Virus record (IMG/VR): IMGVR_UViG_3300032893_001259
Location: 1-40,693 of that record
DNA from: a virus
Reading direction: 5' to 3' (one strand)
DNA length: 40,693 nt
The notes below the pieces were generated by a model. It was not told the origin of the DNA and did not search any database. It saw only the letters and a program-made list of their open reading frames with translations. Positions 7,060 through 14,471 of this stretch are shown here, piece after piece (position 1 is the stretch's first letter; every line of letters begins with the position of its first letter). The position numbers and the translations under genes were made by a program.

Positions 7060-7397
7060 TGCCGCCCCACGACGACGCCCTGGCCCGCCAGATGCGCCAA
7101 GATCGCCAGGCGCTGGCGGGTGAGCCGGCGGTAGCGGGAGCACTCCAAGCGGGCGAGCGCCAGATCCGCCAGAGTGAACCGGCCAACTGCGTGTCCGGTT
7201 TCCCGGCACCAGCGGATGTAGCCCACGACGTCCCGCGCCCGCTGCTGGTACGCGTTCGCCTGGAGCCGGCACTCCTCCGCCGTGCGGGGGCGGAATGCCT
7301 CGTGCTGGGCGACGAGCGAGAGCGGGCCTTGCGGCCCAGTCCCGTCGCTGCTATGCTGGGCCTCAAATGTGCTGCCGACCGCCGCGCTGGGCATCAT
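7056..7397 (-). CDS. hypothetical protein of leftward island
   Basis: A 113-residue basic, helical protein. The start at 7397 (ATGATG, or 7394) was chosen for the AGGAGG placed 4 bases upstream. Longer forms from 7448 would run through the promoter. The C-terminal half reads EECRLQANAYQQRARDVVGY then LADLALARLECSRYRRLTRQ, with Cys/Arg-rich helices that could bind nucleic acid, but no family is recognised. It faces against the early + arm and has its own promoter and operator, so a regulatory role is plausible. It is the only clear leftward transcription unit in the early arm. Confidence 0.62.
   Translation of the reverse strand: MMPSAAVGSTFEAQHSSDGTGPQGPLSLVAQHEAFRPRTAEECRLQANAYQQRARDVVGYIRWCRETGHAVGRFTLADLALARLECSRYRRLTRQRLAILAHLAGQGVVVGRH
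7329..7357 (+). promoter_or_regulatory. possible sigma70 promoter for 7490 gene
   Basis: TTGCGG (7329-7334), a 17-base spacer and TATGCT (7352-7357) point rightward, about 130 bases before the 7490 gene and inside the leftward gene 7056-7397. The -35 is weak, so this is a suggestion only. Confidence 0.3.
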
Positions 7398-7409
7398 CGA
7401 TCCTCCTGT

Positions 7410-7465
7410 GTGAACGAGTGTGAACATCGCGCGTCTACCGTACCGCATCCCGTGAGATTCGTCAA
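7410..7465 (-). promoter_or_regulatory. leftward promoter with GTGAAC operator
   Basis: Reading leftward: TTGACG (7465-7460), a 17-base spacer, TACGGT (7442-7437), then 9 bases later the operator-like site 7427-7410, then AGGAGG and the ATG of the 7056-7397 gene. On the + strand the site is two GTGAAC half-sites at 7410-7415 and 7420-7425, exactly 10 bp apart. The same 18-bp element (17 of 18 identical) lies behind the promoter of the XRE gene at 37467-37484. A protein bound here would sit just past the transcription start and block it. Confidence 0.6.
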
Positions 7466-7489
7466 GGCCCAGATGGGCCCCGTGTCCCG

Positions 7490-7753
7490 ATGACGAGCCT
7501 CGCCGACCGGCGTCACGGCCTCCTGCACCGGATGGCTAACCGCGAGGCCGTGGTGGCCGACGCCACCCGGGCGCTGTATCGGGGGGTGGCGGAGGTTGCC
7601 CGGGCGTGGGACGGGCTCCGGCAGCACCCGACGGACCGGAGCTACGAGGTCGCCCTCCAGGCGCGGGTCCAGGAGATGCTCCAGCCGTACACCCGCTTGG
7701 AGGCCCTCCGCGTGCCCGAGTTGTCCTACCCGGACCCGCTGCTCACCCGATGA
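7490..7753 (+). CDS. hypothetical helical protein
   Basis: An 87-residue, almost fully helical, acidic/basic-mixed protein (LLHRMANREAVVADATRALY, then RSYEVALQARVQEMLQPYTR). The ATG at 7490 follows a 90-base gap that contains the leftward promoter. No good ribosome binding site is evident. It is the first gene of a rightward string 7490-9088 linked by overlaps. No family recognised. Confidence 0.55.
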   Translation: MTSLADRRHGLLHRMANREAVVADATRALYRGVAEVARAWDGLRQHPTDRSYEVALQARVQEMLQPYTRLEALRVPELSYPDPLLTR

Positions 7754-7971
7754 GCGCCAGCATCCAGTGTCGCCGGTGCGGGGTCGACCAGCCGGCCACG
7801 GAGATCCTGAAGCAGTGCGCGTGCGGCTCGCGGTCCTATCGCATCCTGTACAAGCCGGAGACCGCGCGGCATTCCTACGCGGACTCGGCCGGTCATCTCC
7901 AGTTCACCGATGGCGGCGCGCTCCCGCCCGCCCCGATCACCACGCCCGGCGACGCCCATGGCCCCGATTGA
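7750..7971 (+). CDS. small zinc-ribbon protein
   Basis: A 73-residue protein with CRRCGVDQ at residues 8-15 and CACGSRSYRI at about 24-33, two Cys pairs as in a rubredoxin-like zinc ribbon, followed by a flexible Pro/Gly-rich tail. The ATG overlaps the preceding stop (ATGA). Similar tiny ribbons are common in phage early regions; the partner is unknown. Confidence 0.6.
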   Translation: MSASIQCRRCGVDQPATEILKQCACGSRSYRILYKPETARHSYADSAGHLQFTDGGALPPAPITTPGDAHGPD

Positions 7972-8392
7972 TCTGGCCGCCCGGCTCGGCGACCGCTACA
8001 TCTCGAAACGTGAACTGCTCGGGGCGGCGCAGGCGCTGGCGACCGAGTTGCGGGACGTGCAGCGGAGTCTGGCCGGGGCCGTGCTCGTCAACTACGTCAT
8101 GGCGATCCGTGCGGGCGGCGAGCTGCGGCTCACGCACCAGGAGATCCTGGACGCCACCGGCGGCACGGTCCGGGTGAGTCATGCCGCCAACGGCGAGTGG
8201 GTGCTGACGGCGATGGCGGACGCGACCCAGCCGTACGTCCAGGCGATGACCGAGGCGGAGATGGTCGCCTACGAGGCCAAGGTCCAGGCCGAGGAACGGG
8301 CGCAGGCCACGGGCGGTGGCAAGGGGAACGGGAGCCCACCGCCCACGGCGGCACTGGAAGGGGACGACGTGCTGGGCGCGCCCTCGTCGTGA
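7958..8392 (+). CDS. hypothetical protein
   Basis: A 144-residue protein from ATG 7958 (GCCC-ATGG context), overlapping the previous gene by 14 bases. It begins with a short helical segment (DLAARLGDRYISKRELLGAA), has a beta-rich core (ELRLTHQEILDATGGTVRVS and GEWVLTAMAD) and ends with a long Glu/Ala/Gln helix and a Gly/Ser/Pro tail. No family recognised. Confidence 0.6.
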   Translation: MAPIDLAARLGDRYISKRELLGAAQALATELRDVQRSLAGAVLVNYVMAIRAGGELRLTHQEILDATGGTVRVSHAANGEWVLTAMADATQPYVQAMTEAEMVAYEAKVQAEERAQATGGGKGNGSPPPTAALEGDDVLGAPSS

Positions 8393-8649
8393 CGGGTGCC
8401 GTCGAGATCCGGTTCACGATGCCCGCAGAACACGCGGCGGCCTTCCGCGCCGCCATCGAGGAGATCAGCGAGGAGTTGGGCGGCCGACTCCAGGGGAGCC
8501 ACAACTTCATGCGCGACCGGAGCCTCACGCACGCAGTAATCGGCATGAACGCATGCCGGGCCGCTGTGTGCCGCGTGGTGCCCCGCGCCGACCCCAACTA
8601 CCCAACGCGCTGGTTTTTCAGTCGGCGCCCGACGGTCGACGAGGACTAA
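8389..8649 (+). CDS. hypothetical protein
   Basis: An 86-residue protein starting with GTG overlapping the preceding stop (GTGA); an ATG at 8419 is the alternative. It starts with VEIRFTMPAEHAAAFRAAIE, a strand followed by a helix, and has basic, Cys-containing strands later (HAVIGMNACRAAVCRVVPRA). This could be a small ferredoxin-like fold but no family is recognised. Confidence 0.5.
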   Translation: MTGAVEIRFTMPAEHAAAFRAAIEEISEELGGRLQGSHNFMRDRSLTHAVIGMNACRAAVCRVVPRADPNYPTRWFFSRRPTVDED

Positions 8650-8665
8650 TGCCAACGGAGGCGCT

Positions 8666-9088
8666 ATGTGCGCGATGTCCATGATTGGCGATTTCTATAG
8701 CGACAAGTACAAGCACAAGCCGTACATTCAGCCCTGGCCGAGTGTGTCGCCCAGCACGCCGCTGACGCCTATTTTGACCATCCCGGTCGCAGAGCTGGAG
8801 CAACTCAAGCGGGACGTAGCGGACATGAAAGAACTGCTCCGGCGGGCCAAGAAGTACGACCAGGACAACAAGGAGCCGGCGTGCGAGATCGAGGAGAAGG
8901 TCGCCTTGCTCCGCGCCTTGGCCAAACCGGTCGGCGTCGATCTCTCCGATGTGCTGGCTCCCAAGCCGGCGAGCGCCTCACCGCTAGGGAGCGCCGCCCC
9001 GTTCAACCTGGTCCAATCGAACCCCGGGGCCAGTCCGGGGCTCCAGATGGGCGTCGGGGGGGCCCTGACGCCGCCGGCCGGGGCCTGA
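8666..9088 (+). CDS. conserved phage hypothetical protein with acidic helix
   Basis: A 140-residue protein with a well placed GGAGG 4 bases before the ATG. An aromatic N-terminus (FYSDKYKHKPYIQPWP) is followed by a strongly conserved-looking helix (ELEQLKRDVADMKELLRRAK then KYDQDNKEPACEIEEKVALL) and a DLSDVL motif. I recall this same helix-plus-KYDxDN-EPxCE pattern in small proteins of many uncultured phages, with unknown function. The C-terminal 45 residues are a Gly/Pro/Ala linker. The last 105 bases overlap the convergent leftward gene. Last gene of the rightward arm. Confidence 0.72.
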   Translation: MCAMSMIGDFYSDKYKHKPYIQPWPSVSPSTPLTPILTIPVAELEQLKRDVADMKELLRRAKKYDQDNKEPACEIEEKVALLRALAKPVGVDLSDVLAPKPASASPLGSAAPFNLVQSNPGASPGLQMGVGGALTPPAGA

Positions 9089-9280
9089 GTACAGGTTGCC
9101 CATGACCGGCGTCGGTGGCAGGCTCGCCAAGATGCGGACGACGTGGTCCGCCAGCGCGTTGGTGCCGATCGCGACATTGCCGGGGCGAGCCGAGAGGGCC
9201 TGCGCGCGGGCGCTCGTGTAGCGATCCACGTGGGACTGGAGCCAGTGCTCCTGCGGGACCGTCGTCAACGGAGAGGCCAT
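8984..9280 (-). CDS. last gene of late operon, hypothetical
   Basis: A 98-residue leftward frame. The ATG at 9280 was chosen for a GAGG 6 bases upstream; 9295 (ATGATGAGG) is an alternative. The first 60 residues look like a genuine soluble protein (LTTVPQEHWLQSHVDRYTSA, NALADHVVRILASLPPTPVM). The rest overlaps the opposite gene and is Gly/Arg/Pro-rich. It follows the 583-residue ejection-type gene by 50 bases, so it would be the promoter-distal end of the late transcript. Moderately sure that the first half is coding. Confidence 0.5.
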   Translation of the reverse strand: MASPLTTVPQEHWLQSHVDRYTSARAQALSARPGNVAIGTNALADHVVRILASLPPTPVMGNLYSGPGRRRQGPPDAHLEPRTGPGVRLDQVERGGAP

Positions 9281-9330
9281 GTCATTCCTCATCACCTGTA
9301 TTCTGATCGCGATCGCCTGCTGGTGGCATC

Positions 9331-11082
9331 TCAGCGTGGACCGCTGAGCAGTCCGGGAGCCTGCTCACCGAGTTGACCCGCCGCGCCCGCCAGCGGCCCC
9401 TGGACGAGCGCGGGCACGGTCCCCGGCCCGCGGGTCGCCAGCGCCGCGAGCAGCTGGTGGATGGCGTCCGGGCCCTGCTGGCTCAGGATGTCGCCCACGC
9501 GGCCGCCCACGGCCTGGTTGGCCCAGCCGACCGCGCGCGGGATACCGGAGCCGACGAGCCACGCGCCGGCCGCGGCGGGGTGACCGGAGAGGCCTGAGCC
9601 GATCGCCTTGATCACGCCCGCGGTCTGACTCAGAGCGGGCACGTTGATGGCGTCGCGCACCGCGTGCACGAGGGCCAAGGCCGACCCCGCCGCGGGCTCC
9701 GCCGCCGGGGCGGTCGCCGCGGCCCCGCTCTGCATGAGGTAGCGCTCGGCCTCGACCCGCGCGATGACGCCGTCCAGCGCCGCCTTGTCCGGAAAGACGG
9801 ACGCGAGCTTCTTGGTGGTCGCGACCGTCAGTTCCGGCATGTCGCCCGACTCCAGGTCATCGACGATCTTGTTGACCACCGCCGTGCGCGCCGCCTGCTG
9901 ACCTTCGGGCGAGAGACCGCCCATGAGCGTCACGAACTCGTGCGAGCCTTTCTCGCCCCACGCCTTGACTGCTGCGGTGGCTGCTTTGCCCACCGCCTCG
10001 CTGGCCGCACCGCCCTGCCCCTCGGCCAGGTCCAGGCCCGCGGCCGGGGCCGCGCCATACAGTGAGCCGGTCCCGCCGGCCGCGAACGTCTTGACGGCGG
10101 CGGGCGACCAGTTCCGGTTGTCGGCGGCGATGCGGGCCAGGAGGGCCTGCTCCGCCGCCTGCTGCGGCGCCTGGATGGCCGCAGCGACCCGCCCGGGCGC
10201 GCCTGCTGTCCGTTGCGCCACCGCGGCCGCGATGTCCTGGGCCGCGGTCGGGTTGTCCGCGGCCGCACGGGCCGCCGCCTGCCCCATTTGCCCCGAGAGA
10301 TCGAGCGGCATGACGGCCGCGCCGGGCGCGTCGGCCTCGAGCTGCGCCGCCCGTGCCGCGAGCGCCGGCGTGCCGCCCGGCGTGGCCTCCGCGGCGCTGG
10401 CCACGCGGCCCATGGGCAACTGGCTGCTGAGCCACCCGGCCCCGAGCCCGAGCAGCCCACCAAAGCCGCCGCCCACCGTCGCGGCCAGCGCCACCGCTTT
10501 CGCCCGGTCCGCGAGCGGCCCTTCGCTGTGGCCGGCGGCTTGAACCCCTGCTGAGAGCGCGCCCTGGGCCGCGAGCCGACCTGCGGTCTGCGCGACCGTG
10601 GCGCCCTCGCCGGCCCCCGGGATCACATAGTTGACGGGGTTGGCAATGGCGCCGAGCACACTGCCGATGCGCGAGGACCACGGGTTGTCGTGCTCCTGCT
10701 TGGCCATTGCGGCCTGCTGGTTCGCGCGGACCTCGTCGTAGGGCACCCCGTGCACGAGGTGGTAGACGAGTGCCGCTGCCTTGGGGCCCAGGCCAGCCGT
10801 GAACTGGTCCGCAAAATGCACGTTGGCGGACTCGCCCCTGCCCGGCGCATAGCCTGCGGGTAGGTGTGTGTCCGCGGCGGGCGCCGCGAGTGCGGCCACG
10901 TGGGCGTTGGCCAAGTCCGCCAACCCAAGCGCCCCGCCCGACTCCCGACGCGCGTAGGCGTCAAGGTCGGCGTCGCTCAGGGGCGTGCCGGCGGCCTGAC
11001 TGGCTGCGTACGCCCGTTTGACGTTGGCGGCGATGCCCGCGGTGTCGACTGGGGCCTGGCCGCCGCCCGGATCACCGGCCAA
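9331..11082 (-). CDS. putative DNA-ejection (internal virion) protein
   Basis: A 583-residue, Ala/Gly-rich protein, third in a row of large late proteins of the same composition. Hydrophobic Gly/Ala stretches (ALAATVGGGFGGLLGLGAGW, about 205-225) could insert into membrane. Long Ala/Gln helices and a C-terminal AAGAWLVGSGIPRAVGWANQ segment follow. In short-tailed phages, such proteins leave the virion with the DNA and form a conduit through the envelope; the role here comes from size, composition and position downstream of the nozzle and tail genes. The start at 11082 would be TTG and overlaps the preceding gene; a later start cannot be excluded. Confidence 0.65.
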   Translation of the reverse strand: MAGDPGGGQAPVDTAGIAANVKRAYAASQAAGTPLSDADLDAYARRESGGALGLADLANAHVAALAAPAADTHLPAGYAPGRGESANVHFADQFTAGLGPKAAALVYHLVHGVPYDEVRANQQAAMAKQEHDNPWSSRIGSVLGAIANPVNYVIPGAGEGATVAQTAGRLAAQGALSAGVQAAGHSEGPLADRAKAVALAATVGGGFGGLLGLGAGWLSSQLPMGRVASAAEATPGGTPALAARAAQLEADAPGAAVMPLDLSGQMGQAAARAAADNPTAAQDIAAAVAQRTAGAPGRVAAAIQAPQQAAEQALLARIAADNRNWSPAAVKTFAAGGTGSLYGAAPAAGLDLAEGQGGAASEAVGKAATAAVKAWGEKGSHEFVTLMGGLSPEGQQAARTAVVNKIVDDLESGDMPELTVATTKKLASVFPDKAALDGVIARVEAERYLMQSGAAATAPAAEPAAGSALALVHAVRDAINVPALSQTAGVIKAIGSGLSGHPAAAGAWLVGSGIPRAVGWANQAVGGRVGDILSQQGPDAIHQLLAALATRGPGTVPALVQGPLAGAAGQLGEQAPGLLSGPR

Positions 11083-12523
11083 GGAATTGGTCCACGGCTG
11101 ATGCGTTGCCCGGCGTGCCGGGGGCCCCGGTCTTTTGCGTCGGCTTGAGGAACCCGTAGACCGTTGCGGGATCGTACTGGCTCATGTACTTCTGTGCCGA
11201 GGGGCGGGCGCTGTACGACTTGTCGTACAACTGCTGATATTCGGCCTTGTCGTTCTGCGCGACGTACTGGAAGAACTTGTTGAGCATGAGCGCCTGCTTG
11301 GGCGCCGGTTGGCCGAGGATGTACTTGTAGAAATCGGCGCTCGTCTTCCCGGTAAACGACGGATCGACGGTCCCCAGCTTCTCATACAGTAGCGCGCGGA
11401 GCTGCGGCTTCTGCGGCTCCAAGCTGGCGACTGCAGCGGCCACTGAGGAGAGCGCCGCGGTCCGAATATTGGGATCGGACGAGAGGAGTGCGCCGATCGT
11501 GGTGCCAGCCCGTTCGAGCACGGCAGCGCGGTCCAGGTACGGCTTGGCGGCGGCGCTCTTGGCAAATCCGCTCGCGTAGCTCAGATCGGCGTGGTCGGCA
11601 GACGCCGTCGCTCGGGTCGCTGCGTTCGCCGCCGCGGCAGCGGTCCGCTCGGCCACTTCGGCCTTGTGATCCACCGTGTCGGTCTTCTGCAACGTCGTGA
11701 CCCACGCGTCTGGCGCCGTGTCATCGGGCTGGTTCGGATTGCGATACTTGCCCGTCGCCGCGTCGTACTGCGTGAGTGCGCCACCTGTGTTCACGGACTT
11801 GTATTGCCCAGTCCCCATGGCTCCCATGCCACGGAGATACGGGCGCAGCGGCTCGGCCGCCTTGGCCAGCGTCGTGGCCATCTCGAGGTCGCCGTTCCGG
11901 GCCGCGAAGTCGCTGGCCGCTGTGATCCGCATGAGCGCCTGCTGGGGCGTCTCGCCGGGCTGGGGCTGGAACATCTGCGCGGCTTGCGCCCGCACCTGCA
12001 TGATGTGCTGGTTGTAGCGGAACCCGAGGCCCTGCTGCATTTCTTGGAGCCGCTGCTCCTGCGCTTGGTCGTAGGCGCCCAAGCCCTGCTGGAGCCCGAC
12101 GCCCAATGCCTGCGCGGTCCCTAGGGCCGGATGGCCGCCGACGGGCGCGCTGTTGGCCAGCATCGAGAGTCCCGCCGTCAGGAGTCCCCGCCGCCTGGCG
12201 TCCGAGACCTCCTGGGGCGAGAGGAGCCCCTTGTAGCCCTCCCGCGTCGGCATGAGCCGATTGACGACCTTGTCCAGAAAACTCGGGTTCTGGCCGCCCT
12301 GGTCGTAGGAGCCTTCCTGCATACCGACCTGCGGGCTGCCTGCGCCCGCACTGGGCATCGTGGGGCCGCCCGGGATCGAGTAAGTGGGCGCCGCGAGCGG
12401 CGCCGCGCCACCGCTGCCCTGGGCTGCTGCGGCCCGCTGGGCCGCGAGCTGCATGAGGAGGGCCGATAGCGGCCCGGTCCCCGGGTCCGCGGGCGGCGAC
12501 AGGTTGTCCGTCATGAGGCCCAT
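11072..12523 (-). CDS. putative DNA-ejection (internal virion) protein
   Basis: A 483-residue protein. The ATG at 12523 lies one base after the preceding stop, and the longer form is rejected as it overlaps that gene. The start is Pro/Gly-rich and flexible. Then come helices typical of internal virion proteins (LMRITAASDFAARNGDLEMA; AEVAERTAAAAANAATRATA) and a region ending with YDPATVYGFLKP. It sits between two other ejection-type genes. No enzymatic motif such as a lytic transglycosylase is seen. Confidence 0.65.
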   Translation of the reverse strand: MGLMTDNLSPPADPGTGPLSALLMQLAAQRAAAAQGSGGAAPLAAPTYSIPGGPTMPSAGAGSPQVGMQEGSYDQGGQNPSFLDKVVNRLMPTREGYKGLLSPQEVSDARRRGLLTAGLSMLANSAPVGGHPALGTAQALGVGLQQGLGAYDQAQEQRLQEMQQGLGFRYNQHIMQVRAQAAQMFQPQPGETPQQALMRITAASDFAARNGDLEMATTLAKAAEPLRPYLRGMGAMGTGQYKSVNTGGALTQYDAATGKYRNPNQPDDTAPDAWVTTLQKTDTVDHKAEVAERTAAAAANAATRATASADHADLSYASGFAKSAAAKPYLDRAAVLERAGTTIGALLSSDPNIRTAALSSVAAAVASLEPQKPQLRALLYEKLGTVDPSFTGKTSADFYKYILGQPAPKQALMLNKFFQYVAQNDKAEYQQLYDKSYSARPSAQKYMSQYDPATVYGFLKPTQKTGAPGTPGNASAVDQFLGR

Positions 12524-12524
12524 G

Positions 12525-13247
12525 TCAGAGCCCCGCCGTGTCGGCGAGCCCCGCGCCGGCTGCGCCACCGGCCGGGCCGCCGAGGAGCAAGCCCCCCGCA
12601 GTCAGCCCGGCCCCCAGGATCGCGTTCCACGGGCTGCTCGACTGCTGCGTGGTCGAGGTCTGGCCGGCGGGTCCGACGTTGCCGCCCAGGAGGCTCTGCA
12701 GGGCATACTGCTGCTGCTGGAGCTGCACCTGCCGCGCGTACTCGGCCTGGTTCTGCAGCGCGCCCGAGGCGTTGAGGCCCAGGTTGGCGGCGTTGCTCGC
12801 CAGGTTCTGCGCGTTCCCGTAGCCCTGCTGCAGGAGCTGCGCGATCTGCTGCATCTGGCCCTGCCCCAACTGGTTGAGGGCCGACCCTTCGGCGATGCCG
12901 CTCCGCGAGCCGCCAAAGGCGCCCTGCGCCGTGGCTTGCGCGTCGGCGCCCGAGGTCACCTGGCCCGCCAGGTTGCCCCAGTTCTTGTTCATCGCGTCGA
13001 TGACGCTTTGGGTATACGGGTTCATGAAGCTCTGCATGTCGGCGGCGTTCCCCGACAGTGCGCCCATGCCCTGGGCCCCGAGCGCCTGCGCCTGCTGGTA
13101 CCCTTGGGTGGCTTGGCCGGTCAGCGGATTGAGGCCGGGCGCTTGGCCCTGGGCCTGGGCCTGACTCGCGGCGTGGATCGCGGCGATCTGGGACGCGGTG
13201 CCCGGATCGACCATTGTACTCTGGGTCGTTTTGCCCCCTTTGCTCAA
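12525..13247 (-). CDS. putative DNA-ejection protein (gp7/gp14-like)
   Basis: A 240-residue Gln/Ala/Gly-rich protein. A TTG at 13247 is proposed as start because GGGAGGA lies 5 bases upstream and the product then begins SKGGKTTQST, the usual look of this group; ATG 13214 is the alternative. The middle holds FMNPYTQSVIDAMNKNW and AQGAFGGSRSGIAEG, a pairing I know from the small ejection protein of many short-tailed phages (MNPYT...GAFGGSR). A Gln-rich helix and a Gly/Ala hydrophobic C-terminus (ILGAGLTAGGLLLGGPAGGA) suit membrane insertion. First of three ejection genes, right after the inserted HNH gene. Confidence 0.75.
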   Translation of the reverse strand: MSKGGKTTQSTMVDPGTASQIAAIHAASQAQAQGQAPGLNPLTGQATQGYQQAQALGAQGMGALSGNAADMQSFMNPYTQSVIDAMNKNWGNLAGQVTSGADAQATAQGAFGGSRSGIAEGSALNQLGQGQMQQIAQLLQQGYGNAQNLASNAANLGLNASGALQNQAEYARQVQLQQQQYALQSLLGGNVGPAGQTSTTQQSSSPWNAILGAGLTAGGLLLGGPAGGAAGAGLADTAGL

Positions 13248-13300
13248 CTGATCCTCCCTTGCGCAGAGCGCCACGCGTCCTGCATATTCGTCGGCAAATT

Positions 13301-13798
13301 ATGCCGCACAACAGTTTCCCAGATCGGCTGCGCATTGCGTCCGACCATTTGGCCAGCGAATGTTGGCCGTGGCCAGGGCCGACGAGACGGGACGGATATG
13401 CTGGGGTCTGGTGGGCTGATCGGCACATGACAGCGCACCGGGCGGTTTATCAACTGTTGGTCGGCCCGATTCCCTTGGGCTTGCAGATCGACCACCTGTG
13501 CCGCAACCGTGTCTGTGTGAATCCCGCGCACCTGGAAGCCGTCACCCAGCGGGAGAACATTCGGCGCAGCGACCCAGGGAAGCATCACCGGAACAAAACG
13601 CATTGTCCGCACCGGCATCCCTACAGCGGCCGCAACCTGATCGTCAGGAAGCGTACCGGTGCACGGCGCTGCCGGGAGTGCGAGCGACCATTCATGCGGG
13701 CCAGTCTCGAACGCCTCTATGCCCGTCGCCTCGCCGCTGGTCTGACAATGAGAGGCACGCCTCGTCAGCGCATCAAGCGCCGGTGCTCGACCTCGTAG
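13301..13798 (+). CDS. HNH homing-type endonuclease
   Basis: A 165-residue HNH nuclease. It has the phage HNH_3-like layout: CWPWPGPTRRDGYAGVWW, then AHRAVYQLLVGPIP, the core DHLCRNRVCVNPAHLEAVT with catalytic His pairs, RENIRR, then a Cys/His zinc group (HCPHRHPY and CRECER). The ATG 13301 was chosen; the 29 codons upstream would run into the divergent start region. It is the only + strand gene within the leftward late block, between the GNAT-like and ejection genes. That is typical of a free-standing homing endonuclease that inserted between genes. A truncated relative lies at 38329-38589. Confidence 0.88.
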   Translation: MPHNSFPDRLRIASDHLASECWPWPGPTRRDGYAGVWWADRHMTAHRAVYQLLVGPIPLGLQIDHLCRNRVCVNPAHLEAVTQRENIRRSDPGKHHRNKTHCPHRHPYSGRNLIVRKRTGARRCRECERPFMRASLERLYARRLAAGLTMRGTPRQRIKRRCSTS

Positions 13799-13816
13799 CT
13801 TACCGCCTTTGGACAC

Positions 13817-14179
13817 TCACAGTCGAGCCTCGAGCAAGACGATGGGGAGTTGACGCCACCCCATCTCTTTGGTGAGAAAGCTGCGGGACCAGCCGGGGCG
13901 GCCCGTCAAGGTCGCTCGGGTGCAGCCTTGCTCGCGTCCCCATTGCAGCACATGCGGCGTCATGAGGCGCAGCTCGCCAAGGCGGCCACCGGCCAGAAAG
14001 AAGTGCAGGCACCGGCCGGTGGGGTACTGCTCGATCTCGGTGACCATCACCGAATGTGGGCCCGTCCAGCACTGGAACCGACCGGAGGCGATCCCGGCGT
14101 CGATGTCCGTGGTGCGGTGCGTCCCTCCTGCATACCGCAGGGCATTCCCAATATGGCGGCTGCGCTCGGCCAGGTCCAC
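13817..14179 (-). CDS. GNAT-like phage protein
   Basis: A 120-residue protein of a type common in phage late regions. It has an opening DITDIxxG-like segment (TDIDAGIASGRFQCWTG), then VMVTEIEQYPTGRCLHFFLA, GGRLGELRLMTPHVLQWGRE and GCTRATLTGRPGWSRSFL. The strand-helix order and the GxxxLRL...W-x-x-E-x-G-C pattern resemble small GNAT-fold proteins. An acetyl-CoA-binding RxxGxG/A signature is not obvious, so activity is uncertain. It lies at the tail end of the tail module, next to the inserted HNH gene. Confidence 0.65.
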   Translation of the reverse strand: MDLAERSRHIGNALRYAGGTHRTTDIDAGIASGRFQCWTGPHSVMVTEIEQYPTGRCLHFFLAGGRLGELRLMTPHVLQWGREQGCTRATLTGRPGWSRSFLTKEMGWRQLPIVLLEARL

Positions 14180-14182
14180 AGG

Positions 14183-14467
14183 TCAGAGCGCAAAACTGCC
14201 GGTGGCCGGGATGAGCGCCGTCACCGCCGCCTGCACGGTCGCGTCGTTGGGCGTGAGTCCCGGCATGCTGTCGGCGATGCGGAGCCCGACCCGGTAGGCG
14301 ACGTCGGTCAGGTCCCGGGCCAGATACTGGTTGGCGATGGCCGCCACCGTCGGGTCGCTCGACCCGGTCGCCGTCGTGAGCGCGACGCAGAGCGCGATGA
14401 GCACCTGGTTCTGGTATGCCGCCGTCGTGGCCAGCATGTAGGCCGCCGCGTAGGTGGCTTGGGCCAT
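14183..14467 (-). CDS. hypothetical late protein
   Basis: A 94-residue, Ala/Thr-rich, mildly hydrophobic protein (YMLATTAAYQNQVLIALCVA) with one central helix that is borderline for a membrane segment. It lies 4 bases after the glycosyltransferase stop and 3 before the GNAT-like gene. No family recognised. Confidence 0.6.
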   Translation of the reverse strand: MAQATYAAAYMLATTAAYQNQVLIALCVALTTATGSSDPTVAAIANQYLARDLTDVAYRVGLRIADSMPGLTPNDATVQAAVTALIPATGSFAL

Positions 14468-14471
14468 GGGG

